A stretch of 64,000 nucleotides of DNA from ZC4RG17 sp036380875 (GTDB taxonomy: Bacteria; Actinomycetota; Acidimicrobiia; Spongiisociales; ZC4RG35), in NCBI GenBank assembly GCA_036380875.1, contig DASVDX010000049.1:1-64000 (forward strand), given 5' to 3'. Below, in pieces: positions 35,047 to 41,973 of this stretch (within the stretch, counting starts at the first letter, position 1; the number at the start of each line of letters is the position of its first letter). The notes beneath the pieces are model-generated. The model did no database searches. It saw only the letters and a list, made by a program, of their open reading frames with translations, and was not told where the DNA came from. The translations under genes were made by a program, and so were the position numbers.

Positions 35047-35261
35047 AGGGGTTTTCCCTTCTTCTCTTTCCTACTTGATGGATCTTTTGAAACTCGTAGC
35101 CGTAGTAGAGCCTGTGGATTGTGGATGATCGTAGAGCATCCGCTCAACCAGGCCGTTTTCGGCGCGATCAGGGCTGTGGACAAACACCGTCGGGATCCAC
35201 ATGAGTTCAGTCTCGCTCCTGAGGGTTGTGGACATAACCCGGGATTTCAACAGGTCCATGT
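35047..35261. other. Probable oriC, dnaA-dnaN intergenic region
   Basis: This 215-bp region holds at least five DnaA-box-like 9-mers. On the minus strand: TTGTCCACA at 35183-35175 (full consensus), TCATCCACA at 35128-35120, ATGTCCACA at 35235-35227 and CAATCCACA at 35121-35113; on the plus strand GGATCCACA at 35193-35201. An AT-rich, pyrimidine-rich stretch at 35053-35097 next to dnaN is a candidate unwinding element. Genes point away from this locus in both directions. The dnaA-dnaN gap is the known oriC position in Actinobacteria. Confidence 0.8.
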
Positions 35262-36620
35262 TCAAGTTCCCCGCAACTGCTGGGACAGGCGGGTCACCTG
35301 GTCGAAGACTTCCCGATCGGTTTGGAGCAGGGTCGTGACTTTCTCGATCGAGTGGATCACTGTCGTGTGGTCCCGTCCCCCGAAATGGGCGCCGATCTTG
35401 GGAAGGGAGAGATCGGTGAGATCCCGACAGAGATACATCGCCACCTGGCGGCACAGGACGAGTGGTTGGCGGCGGCTCTTGCCCACGACCTCATCGACGG
35501 AGAACCCGAAAGCCTGCGCGGTCGCCCGGATTATCTCCTCGGCCGTGAGTTGTTTCGGCTGGTGGCCAGGGAGGAGGTCCTGGAGCACGGACTTGGCCAT
35601 CGCCAGGTCGATCTCCCGGTCGGTGAGCGTGGAAAACGCCGTGACACGAGTCAAGGCGCCCTCGAGTTCGCGGATGTTGTCCGACACCAGGCCGGCGATG
35701 AATTCGAGGACGTCGATGGGCACATGCCGGGGAGCCTGCTCGGCGTTGCGCCGCAGGATGGCGAGGCGCGTCTCGACGTCGGGCGGCTGGATGTCCGTGA
35801 GGAGGCCCCACTCGAATCGACTGCGCAGACGGTCCTCCAGCGTGGACAGGTGGCGAGGGTGACGATCGGAGCTGATCACCATTTGCTTGCCCGAATCGTG
35901 CAGGTCGTTGAACGTATGGAAGAACTCCTCGAGGATCTGTTCCTTGCCTTCGAAGAACTGGACGTCGTCGAGCAAGAGGATGTCGACGGACCGGAAACGT
36001 TGCTTGAAATCGTCGACCCGCTTGCGGCGGATGCATTCGATGAAATCGTTCAGGAAGTTCTCGGAGGTGACGTAGCGCACCGACAGGTAGGGATACAGCT
36101 CACGAGAGTGGTGCCCGACTGCGTTCAGCAGGTGGGTCTTGCCGAGACCCGCCGAGCCGTAGATGAAAAGAGGGTTGTAGTTGATCCCTGGGCGCTCGGC
36201 GACGGCCATTGCCGCGGCGTAGGCGAATCGATTGGAGGGCCCGACCACGAAGGTGTCGAACCGGTACCGGCCCATCAGGCTCACGGGGGCGTGCTGCTCG
36301 GGTTCGGCCGGAGCCGGCGGCTCCGGCTCCGACACGTCGATGTGGAACATCGGCGCTTGGGGGTCCTCGGAAACCCGATAGCCGACTCGAACCTGGGACC
36401 CGTAGGCGGCGGTGGCCGCCGCCTGGATCGCATCGTGATGTTTCTCGCGAATCCACTGCAGGTGGAACTCACTCGGCACTGACAGGACGATCTCGTCGCC
36501 TTCCTGGTGATGACACGTGATCCGGCTGAGCCATGTCTGCCAGCTGCTCTGGGGCACAGAACCACGCAGGAAGTCGACGAACGTCCCCCAGCGATCCGGG
36601 GATTGTCGTACTTGGACCAA
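35262..36620 (-). CDS. dnaA: Chromosomal replication initiator DnaA
   Basis: 452 aa from a TTG start at 36620, preceded by AAGGAGG; upstream in-frame ATG at 36719 lies in the DnaA-box cluster and is unlikely. Domain I is short (GTFVDFLRGSVPQSSWQTWL), domain II is a linker, domain III is an AAA+ ATPase with Walker A GSAGLGKTHLL (near 155) and Walker B DILLLDDVQF, and domain IV holds the DNA-binding signature GGRDHTTVIHSIEK. It binds the boxes on both sides of its gene to open oriC and to control its own transcription. Confidence 0.97.
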   Translation of the reverse strand: MVQVRQSPDRWGTFVDFLRGSVPQSSWQTWLSRITCHHQEGDEIVLSVPSEFHLQWIREKHHDAIQAAATAAYGSQVRVGYRVSEDPQAPMFHIDVSEPEPPAPAEPEQHAPVSLMGRYRFDTFVVGPSNRFAYAAAMAVAERPGINYNPLFIYGSAGLGKTHLLNAVGHHSRELYPYLSVRYVTSENFLNDFIECIRRKRVDDFKQRFRSVDILLLDDVQFFEGKEQILEEFFHTFNDLHDSGKQMVISSDRHPRHLSTLEDRLRSRFEWGLLTDIQPPDVETRLAILRRNAEQAPRHVPIDVLEFIAGLVSDNIRELEGALTRVTAFSTLTDREIDLAMAKSVLQDLLPGHQPKQLTAEEIIRATAQAFGFSVDEVVGKSRRQPLVLCRQVAMYLCRDLTDLSLPKIGAHFGGRDHTTVIHSIEKVTTLLQTDREVFDQVTRLSQQLRGT

Positions 36621-36661
36621 GAAACCTCCTTCCGGTTCTGTCGGCCGGGCAGCCAACGGAG

Positions 36662-36720
36662 TTATCCACAGCCGTCTCCACAGCTGTGGGTAAATCCCAA
36701 CGACCCGGGGGCTGTTCACA
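36662..36720. promoter_or_regulatory. DnaA box cluster upstream of dnaA
   Basis: A perfect TTATCCACA at 36662-36670, TTACCCACA on the minus strand at 36693-36685 and CTGTTCACA at 36712-36720 lie 42-100 nt upstream of the dnaA start. They probably serve autoregulation of dnaA and may form a second half of a bipartite origin together with the boxes at 35113-35235. Confidence 0.75.
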
Positions 36721-37025
36721 TGTCGGCGCGCACAATCACCACGGCGTGTTCGGGGAAGTGAGCGTGGTGTTGCTCAGTGGCGGGGGAGTATGCGAGCGGC
36801 CCCCGGCGGGCGTCAAGAGCGCGGAAATCGGACTTGGCGGCGCTGCGAGGTATTCTCCGGTGGCGGAGAAACCCTGGTCAGAGCGAGCTTTGCCAGGGGT
36901 TTCCTGCACCGGTCGGAGCCGAATTGGGACGAAGACCCACCAATCTGGTTTTCGCGAGGATGACATTTTCTTCGCGACTCTCGGAAACCAGGTGGTCACC
37001 CGCCCCGTATGGGCCTCGAGCGCCT
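36721..37025. other. Noncoding dnaA-rpmH region with two overlapping hairpins
   Basis: No gene is visible in this stretch. A perfect 7-bp hairpin (TTCTCCG 36853-36859 with CGGAGAA 36864-36870, loop GTGG) shares its last three bases with a longer hairpin (36868-36903) of about 15 bp, with two single-base bulges and a CGAG loop. They cannot form in full at the same time. This may be a structured small RNA or an origin-linked element. Short open frames here have no initiation signals and I do not call them. Confidence 0.5.
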
Positions 37026-37055
37026 TTGACAGGGCGTAGAGGCTCTCCGTAACCT
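37026..37055 (+). promoter_or_regulatory. Promoter of the rpmH operon
   Basis: A perfect -35 TTGACA (37026-37031), an 18-nt spacer and a -10 TAACCT (37050-37055) place the start site near 37062, about 30 nt before the rpmH ATG. It should drive rpmH-rnpA-yidD-yidC-jag. Confidence 0.7.
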
Positions 37056-37091
37056 TCGCCGGTCCGCCCCGTCCACCGAGTCGAATTCGTC

Positions 37092-37226
37092 ATGAAAAGA
37101 ACGTATCAACCCAAGGTGCGCCGCCGGAAGCGCAAGCATGGATTCCGGCACCGTATGCGGACGCGCTCCGGCCGAGCCGTCCTCGCCGCCCGCCGTCGCA
37201 AAGGACGGAAGCGCCTCGCCGTCTGA
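37092..37226 (+). CDS. rpmH: 50S ribosomal protein L34
   Basis: 44 aa, very basic, MKRTYQPKVRRRKRKHGFRH at the N-terminus and ending KGRKRLAV, the universal L34 pattern. It is too short for many gene finders. It opens the rpmH-rnpA-yidD-yidC-jag operon, divergent from dnaA, as in almost all bacteria. The Shine-Dalgarno is weak. The last 89 nt also encode the beginning of rnpA in another frame (see rnpA). Confidence 0.98.
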   Translation: MKRTYQPKVRRRKRKHGFRHRMRTRSGRAVLAARRRKGRKRLAV

Positions 37227-37539
37227 AACGACGACCCTTCGGACTTCCTCGGAATTCCGGCGGGTGCTATCTACAGGCCGACGGATCCGCCGGGGTGCGG
37301 TGACCGTGGTCGCTGCTCCCTCCCCGACAGAGGGACCCCGAGTCGGTCTGGTGGCAGGGCGAGGCGTCGGCAATGCAGTACGACGCAATCGTGCGAAACG
37401 GCGCATACGACACGCACTGCGAGAAGTGTCATTGGAGCAAGATATGGACTACGTGATCATCGCCGATCGCCAGGTCGTGGAGGCCGACTTCCAAGACCTG
37501 ATCGGTTGGCTTCGCCGCGCAGTGGAAGCCCTGAGATGA
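37138..37539 (+). CDS. rnpA: Ribonuclease P protein component, start inside rpmH
   Basis: 133 aa. The conserved RnpA part is SSEFRRVLSTGRR to the C-terminus, with the RNR signature VGNAVRRNRAKRRIRHALRE. It binds M1 RNA to mature the 5' ends of tRNAs. Between the ATG at 37138 and the core there is no other in-frame ATG, GTG or TTG, and a stop at 37093 closes the frame upstream. The ATG lies inside rpmH (+1 frame) with CGGAAG 7 nt before it. The first 30 residues are an Ala/Pro/Ser-rich extension absent from E. coli RnpA. The 3' end overlaps yidD by 4 nt. Confidence 0.9.
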   Translation: MDSGTVCGRAPAEPSSPPAVAKDGSASPSETTTLRTSSEFRRVLSTGRRIRRGAVTVVAAPSPTEGPRVGLVAGRGVGNAVRRNRAKRRIRHALREVSLEQDMDYVIIADRQVVEADFQDLIGWLRRAVEALR

Positions 37540-37772
37540 GGAACCTTCCGCGTCGAGCCGTCGCCTCTCTACTCCGGATCTACCAGATTCTGGTAAGTCC
37601 CTTGTTGGGCGCCAACTGTCGCTACCAGCCCACGTGCTCGACTTACGCCCGGGAGGCCATCGAGCGTTTCGGTGTGGCGCGTGGCGGGTGGATGGCGCTG
37701 CGCCGGCTCTCCCGGTGCCATCCGTTCCATGCCGGAGGCTTCGATCCCGTGCCTCAGGGGGGGCGTGACTGA
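37536..37772 (+). CDS. yidD: Membrane protein insertion efficiency factor YidD
   Basis: 78 aa. The start ATG at 37536 overlaps the rnpA stop (ATGA). Family hallmarks are LLRIYQILVSPLLGANCRYQ, the cysteine pattern CRYQPTCSTYAREAIERFG and a final CHPFHAGGFDPVP. YidD lies at the inner face of the membrane and helps YidC insert proteins. It ends one base into the yidC start (TGATG). The gene is in its conserved position between rnpA and yidC. Confidence 0.96.
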   Translation: MRNLPRRAVASLLRIYQILVSPLLGANCRYQPTCSTYAREAIERFGVARGGWMALRRLSRCHPFHAGGFDPVPQGGRD

Positions 37773-38686
37773 TGGGCGCCATCTTCGATTCCATCCAGGC
37801 GGCGCTGGCTTACCTCCTCGACGTCTTCTATCAGGTGATCCCCAATTTCGGACTGGGGATCGTCATCCTCACGGTCGTCGTCAACCTCCTTCTCTTCCCG
37901 CTGACGCTGAAGCAGACGCGGGCGACGCGAGCCTTCCAGGCCATCCAACCGGAGATCAGGCGGATCCAAAAGGAATACAAGGATCGGCCCGAGGAGATGC
38001 AGAAGGAGTTGATGCGGGTCCAGAAGGAGGCCGGGGCCTCTCCCGGTGGCTGCCTGGTTCCCCTCCTCGTCCAGATGCCGATCTGGTTCGCGCTGTTCCG
38101 GGTGCTCGCCCAGGTGCAAGTGACCGAAGAGATCCTCCCCCGGATCGCCCGCTTCATACCCGACGTGAACGTCGGTGACACGGTGGCCGGGCTTCTTCGC
38201 TGGCTGCCCGACGGCTCGGCCTTGGGGCAAGCCGTCGCCGCCGGCAATACCGACTTCTTGGGAATGCATCTGTCGTGGTCACCCGCCCAGGCGTTCGCCG
38301 AGGGAATCGTGACCGCTCTCCCCTACCTGTTGATGATCATCTTGATGGTGGCGACCCAGTACATCCAGACCTGGCATTCCACCTACGGGCAAGCCAAACC
38401 CGAAGGCCCTCAGGCCGGGGCCCAGCAGGCGATGACGAAGATCATGCCGCTGTTCCTCGGGTTCATCTCCTGGAACTTCCCGGCCGGTCTGGTCCTGTAT
38501 TGGGCGACCGGCAACCTCTTCCGGCTCGGTCAGCAGATCGTGATCTTCAAGATCGACGGTCGGCCCACTCCAGCCGCCACCAACGGTGAAGGAAGTGCGT
38601 CGGCCAAAGTGACCGAGCCCGGAGACGAAAACCGCAAGAAGCCGCAGCCGAGCTCGAAGAAGAAGAGCCGGCGCAGAAGGAGCTGA
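37772..38686 (+). CDS. yidC: Membrane protein insertase YidC
   Basis: 304 aa, of the Gram-positive (short) type without the large periplasmic domain. Five hydrophobic segments are seen, beginning with NFGLGIVILTVVVNLLLFPL; the cytoplasmic C1 hairpin (QPEIRRIQKEYKDRPEEMQK) and the Lys/Arg-rich tail that contacts ribosomes are present. It inserts and folds membrane proteins alone or with SecYEG. No lipobox cysteine is visible at the N-terminus, unlike many Firmicute homologues. Next gene jag follows after 1 bp. Confidence 0.96.
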   Translation: MGAIFDSIQAALAYLLDVFYQVIPNFGLGIVILTVVVNLLLFPLTLKQTRATRAFQAIQPEIRRIQKEYKDRPEEMQKELMRVQKEAGASPGGCLVPLLVQMPIWFALFRVLAQVQVTEEILPRIARFIPDVNVGDTVAGLLRWLPDGSALGQAVAAGNTDFLGMHLSWSPAQAFAEGIVTALPYLLMIILMVATQYIQTWHSTYGQAKPEGPQAGAQQAMTKIMPLFLGFISWNFPAGLVLYWATGNLFRLGQQIVIFKIDGRPTPAATNGEGSASAKVTEPGDENRKKPQPSSKKKSRRRRS

Positions 38687-38687
38687 C

Positions 38688-39680
38688 GTGGCGTACGTCG
38701 AAGTCAAGGCGAAGACAATCGAGATGGCCATCGAGGCGGCGATGCGCGAACTCGGCGTCACGGACCGGAATCGTCTCGAGATCGAGGTCCTCCAGGAGCC
38801 TGAACGAGGTTTCCTGGGAATCGGAGGCCGGGACGCCATCGTCAAGGTCAGTGAAAAGAAGCCCGGACGCAAACGGAGTCGGAGCAGGAAGAAGAAGCGA
38901 GAAGGCCGCCAGCCCGAGTCGGTCAAGCCGAAGAACTCCTCCCGACCGGCCCGGCAAGGCGAAGGAAAGGCCAAGAACATGCGCCCTGACGCGGGTAACG
39001 AACCGGCTCAGCCCAAGCAGCCGCAAGAGACCTCGAACGGCCCGGATCCTCGCCGGGCGCTGTCGCCCGCCGAGCAGGAGCCTCTGGTGCGTGAGTTCCT
39101 CGAGGGCCTACTCGAGGCCGTGGGCCTCGAGGGCCGGGTCGAGACCCACATGGACGAAGACGTGGTGGTCGCCAATGTCATCGGCGAGCAGACCGAAGCC
39201 CTGGTGGGGCCCCGCGGTTCGGTCATGGAAGCAGTGCATGAACTGACCAAGACCGTACTGCAGCGAGCGGCCCAGGATCCGGCCCGGGTGCGTATCGACA
39301 TCGCTGGCTACGCCGAACGGAGACGCCAGGCGCTCACGATCTACGCCGGTGAGCTCATCCAGCAGGTGTTGGAGGAGGGCGGCGAATTGATGTTGGAGCC
39401 GATGTCGGCGGCGGATCGCAAAGTGATCCACGACGTCGTCGCCCAGCACGAGGGAGTGCGGTCGTATTCGGAAGGGGAAGCGCCGGCTCGGTACGTGGTG
39501 ATCGCCAAGGTGGAAACCGAGGTGGCGCCAGAGGAGCCCGTAGCCGAGGAATTCCCGTCTGAAGAGTCACCGGGGGTGGAGACGGGAGAGGCCGACGCAT
39601 TAGGCGATGGCGCCACCGGGGAGAGTGGGACCGAGTACGCACCCGAGCTCGAAGAGGAACAACGGGTAGACACCGAATAG
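38688..39680 (+). CDS. jag: Jag/SpoIIIJ-associated RNA-binding protein
   Basis: 330 aa. The N-terminal Jag_N domain (AYVEVKAKTIEMAIEAAMRE, LGIGGRDAIVKV) is followed by a Lys/Arg-rich disordered linker (60-115), a KH-like domain and an R3H domain (GYAERRRQAL, LEPMSAADRKVIHDVV). The tail of about 60 residues is acidic. Homologues (KhpB/EloR) bind RNA and control cell elongation and are targets of Ser/Thr kinases. It is cotranscribed with yidC. Confidence 0.93.
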   Translation: MAYVEVKAKTIEMAIEAAMRELGVTDRNRLEIEVLQEPERGFLGIGGRDAIVKVSEKKPGRKRSRSRKKKREGRQPESVKPKNSSRPARQGEGKAKNMRPDAGNEPAQPKQPQETSNGPDPRRALSPAEQEPLVREFLEGLLEAVGLEGRVETHMDEDVVVANVIGEQTEALVGPRGSVMEAVHELTKTVLQRAAQDPARVRIDIAGYAERRRQALTIYAGELIQQVLEEGGELMLEPMSAADRKVIHDVVAQHEGVRSYSEGEAPARYVVIAKVETEVAPEEPVAEEFPSEESPGVETGEADALGDGATGESGTEYAPELEEEQRVDTE

Positions 39681-39691
39681 GTCAACCCTCT

Positions 39692-39707
39692 AGTTTCACG
39701 TGAAACA
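39692..39707. promoter_or_regulatory. parS centromere-like site
   Basis: AGTTTCACGTGAAACA matches the bacterial parS consensus TGTTTCACGTGAAACA at 15 of 16 positions; the inner GTTTCACGTGAAAC (39693-39706) is perfect. It lies 630 bp before parA, within the oriC region, and should be loaded by the ParB encoded at 41125-41973. Confidence 0.95.
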
Positions 39708-39737
39708 TGGGCCCGGGGCAGTAGCCTCGGGCCCATG
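39706..39737 (+). other. 14-bp stem-loop between parS and rsmG start
   Basis: CATGGGCCCGGGGC (39706-39719) pairs with GCCTCGGGCCCATG (39724-39737), 13 Watson-Crick pairs plus one G-U, loop AGTA. The right arm contains the rsmG ATG and also a -10-like TAGCCT (39722-39727). It begins one base before the parS site ends. In a read-through transcript it would hide the rsmG start; in a leaderless transcript it would be absent. Confidence 0.75.
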
Positions 39738-40343
39738 TCTGTGCAGGCGGCGGTCCGAGCGGGCGAGTGGGCCGGGTGGCCGCTTGGTCCTGCACAACTC
39801 GAGTTGCTGGAGCGATTCGCCGATTGGCTGATAGGAGAAGCCGTGCCCGCCGGCGGGCTAGGACCCAACGAGGCCGAGCGGATGTGGTCCCGCCATGTGG
39901 GGGATTCACTCCTTTTTGCTGGGGGATGGCCTTTGTCTGAGCCTCCTCAGTCCGTGGTGGACGTGGGAACAGGGGTGGGTCTGCCCGGGATCCCCTTGGC
40001 GATCTTGTGGCCTGACTCCCACATACTTCTCACAGACCGCTCCGGTCGTCGGGTCGACCTGGCGAGGAGGGCGGTACGTGTCCTTGGATTGATGAACGCA
40101 GAAGTCGTTCAGGTGGACGCCGGGCGTCTGAGAAAGGAGGCGGATCTGCTCGTCGCCCGGGCGGTGGCAGACGTTGACCTGGTCCGGCAGTGGGTTCGAC
40201 ATCTCGTCAAGCCCGGCGGTCGGGCGGTGGTCGGGGGATCGTGGGAAGAACGGCCGGCTGCCGATCCCGACTTCGATGTCGTCGAGGTCCCGCCCTGGGT
40301 GCTTGACCGGCCCGTCTGGCTTCGTATCATGGCCGCCGCATGA
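39735..40343 (+). CDS. rsmG: 16S rRNA (guanine527-N7)-methyltransferase
   Basis: 202 aa. The SAM-binding motif I is VVDVGTGVGLPGIPLAI, with LTDRSGRRVDLARRAVRVLG after it; the family residue pattern EAERMWSRHVGDSL is at the N-terminus. It methylates G527 of 16S rRNA; in other bacteria its loss gives low-level streptomycin resistance. TAGCCT lies 7 nt before the ATG, suggesting leaderless transcription. It overlaps parA by 4 nt, the same order as in many chromosomes (gidB-parA-parB). Confidence 0.95.
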   Translation: MSVQAAVRAGEWAGWPLGPAQLELLERFADWLIGEAVPAGGLGPNEAERMWSRHVGDSLLFAGGWPLSEPPQSVVDVGTGVGLPGIPLAILWPDSHILLTDRSGRRVDLARRAVRVLGLMNAEVVQVDAGRLRKEADLLVARAVADVDLVRQWVRHLVKPGGRAVVGGSWEERPAADPDFDVVEVPPWVLDRPVWLRIMAAA

Positions 40344-41116
40344 CCCGGGCAACCATCGTCGCTCTCGCCAACCAGAAAGGGGGCGTGGGCAAGACCACCA
40401 CCGCGATCAACCTGGCGGCCGGGTTGGCATTCCAGGGTGTCAAGACTCTCCTGGTCGACCTCGATCCCCAGGGCAACGCCACCTCCGGGTTGGGCATAGA
40501 CCGTCATTCCATCACTCACTCGATATACGACGTTCTTTTGAAGGATTTCCCAATCGAGGATGCGATAGAACCCACCAGTGTCCGCGATCTCTTCGTGGTA
40601 CCGGCCACTATCGACCTGGCCGGTGCCGAGATCGAGTTGGTGCCGGTCTTCAGCCGCGAGCGGCGCCTCGGGAACGCCCTGAAGCAGGTCGAAGACGAAT
40701 ACCAGGTCATCTTCATCGACTGTCCCCCGTCGTTGGGTCTGTTGACGGTCAACGCCCTGGCAGCTGCCGACGAGGTGATGATCCCGATCCAGTGTGAATA
40801 CTACGCCTTGGAGGGGCTCAGCCAGTTACTCCAGAACGTGGACCTGGTGAAGTCGAACTTGAATCCTGGCCTAGAGCTCGCCGGCGTGGTCTTGACCATG
40901 TACGACGCCCGAACTCGGCTGTCGAAGGAGGTCGCCGACCAGGTCAGAGAACACTTCGGCGACACCGTCTATCGGGCATTGATTCCACGATCTGTTCGGT
41001 TGTCGGAGGCACCTTCGTACGGAGAGCCGATCGAGGCTTTCGACGGGATGAGCCGAGGAGCGATCGCCTATCGCGAGCTCGCTCGGGAGTTCCGTCGACG
41101 GCACGGGATGGACTGA
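40340..41116 (+). CDS. parA: Chromosome partitioning ATPase ParA (Soj)
   Basis: 258 aa, deviant Walker A (NQKGGVGKTTTAINLA, Lys signature), Walker A' (LLVDLDPQGNAT) and Walker B (VIFIDCPPSLGLLTVN). ParA dimers bind DNA nonspecifically and pull ParB-parS complexes toward the pole. It overlaps rsmG and is followed after 8 bp by parB. Confidence 0.97.
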   Translation: MTRATIVALANQKGGVGKTTTAINLAAGLAFQGVKTLLVDLDPQGNATSGLGIDRHSITHSIYDVLLKDFPIEDAIEPTSVRDLFVVPATIDLAGAEIELVPVFSRERRLGNALKQVEDEYQVIFIDCPPSLGLLTVNALAAADEVMIPIQCEYYALEGLSQLLQNVDLVKSNLNPGLELAGVVLTMYDARTRLSKEVADQVREHFGDTVYRALIPRSVRLSEAPSYGEPIEAFDGMSRGAIAYRELAREFRRRHGMD

Positions 41117-41124
41117 GGAGAACC

Positions 41125-41973
41125 ATGGCCCAACGACGCGCCGGTTTGGGGAGAGGACTGGAATCGCTCATACCCACCGCCGAGGGGAGAGAGGACTTCC
41201 GCCGTCTCAAGCTCGACGAAGTGGTTCCCAACCCGAACCAGCCCCGGACCCATTTCGACGAGGAGGCACTCGCCGAGTTGGCGGCCTCGATCGCGGAAGT
41301 AGGCGTGCTCCAGCCCATCATCGTGCGGCCGCTCGACGACGGGAGTTTCGCGCTGATCGCCGGGGAGCGGCGCTGGCGAGCCGCTCGCCAGGCGGGTCTC
41401 ACCGAGATCCCGGCCGTGATCCGCACCTCCGACGACCAGCACAGCCTCACCGAGGCCTTGATCGAGAATCTCCAGCGCCAGGACCTCGGTCCGCTGGAAG
41501 AGGCAGCGGCCTACAAGGCTCTCATGGAAGATTTTGGAATGTCTCACGAGCAGGTGGCGCAGGCGGTCGGGAAGAGCCGGCCGGCGGTGACGAACACCCT
41601 GCGCCTACTACAGCTGCCGGCCGCAATCCAGGGGATGGTGGAGCGAGGCGAGCTGTCGGCCGGTCACGCTCGGGCGCTGCTTTCGATCGAGGACGCCGCC
41701 TATGCCCAACACATCGCGGCGCGGGCGGTGGCCGAAGGGTGGTCGGTGCGGCAGATGGAGGAGGCGGCCCGCGCTCGAGCCGGAACCCCCGCCAATCCAG
41801 CCCCGCGCGTACGGGAGATTCGCCCCGTCGAGATCGTCGAACTCGAACAGCGCCTCCGAGATCGGCTGGGCTCCAAGGTCGACATCAAGTACAGAAACCA
41901 GAAGGGGAAGGTGGAGATCACCTTCAACTCGTTGGAGGATCTCGAGCGGATCTACCGCCAGTTCTTCACCTAG
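41125..41973 (+). CDS. parB: Chromosome partitioning protein ParB (Spo0J)
   Basis: 282 aa. The N-terminal ParA-contact peptide (RRAGLGRGLESLIP), the CTP-binding GERRWRA motif (near residue 74), the central helix-turn-helix (SHEQVAQAVGKSRPAVTNTL) and the C-terminal dimer domain are all recognisable. It loads as a CTP-dependent clamp at parS (39692-39707). The start ATG follows GAGGAG. It converges with and overlaps by 4 nt the CwlM-like gene on the other strand. Confidence 0.97.
   Translation: MAQRRAGLGRGLESLIPTAEGREDFRRLKLDEVVPNPNQPRTHFDEEALAELAASIAEVGVLQPIIVRPLDDGSFALIAGERRWRAARQAGLTEIPAVIRTSDDQHSLTEALIENLQRQDLGPLEEAAAYKALMEDFGMSHEQVAQAVGKSRPAVTNTLRLLQLPAAIQGMVERGELSAGHARALLSIEDAAYAQHIAARAVAEGWSVRQMEEAARARAGTPANPAPRVREIRPVEIVELEQRLRDRLGSKVDIKYRNQKGKVEITFNSLEDLERIYRQFFT

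Noticed and set aside
36777..37052. Short open frames between dnaA and rpmH
   Set aside because: They overlap hairpins, overlap each other on both strands and lack start signals.
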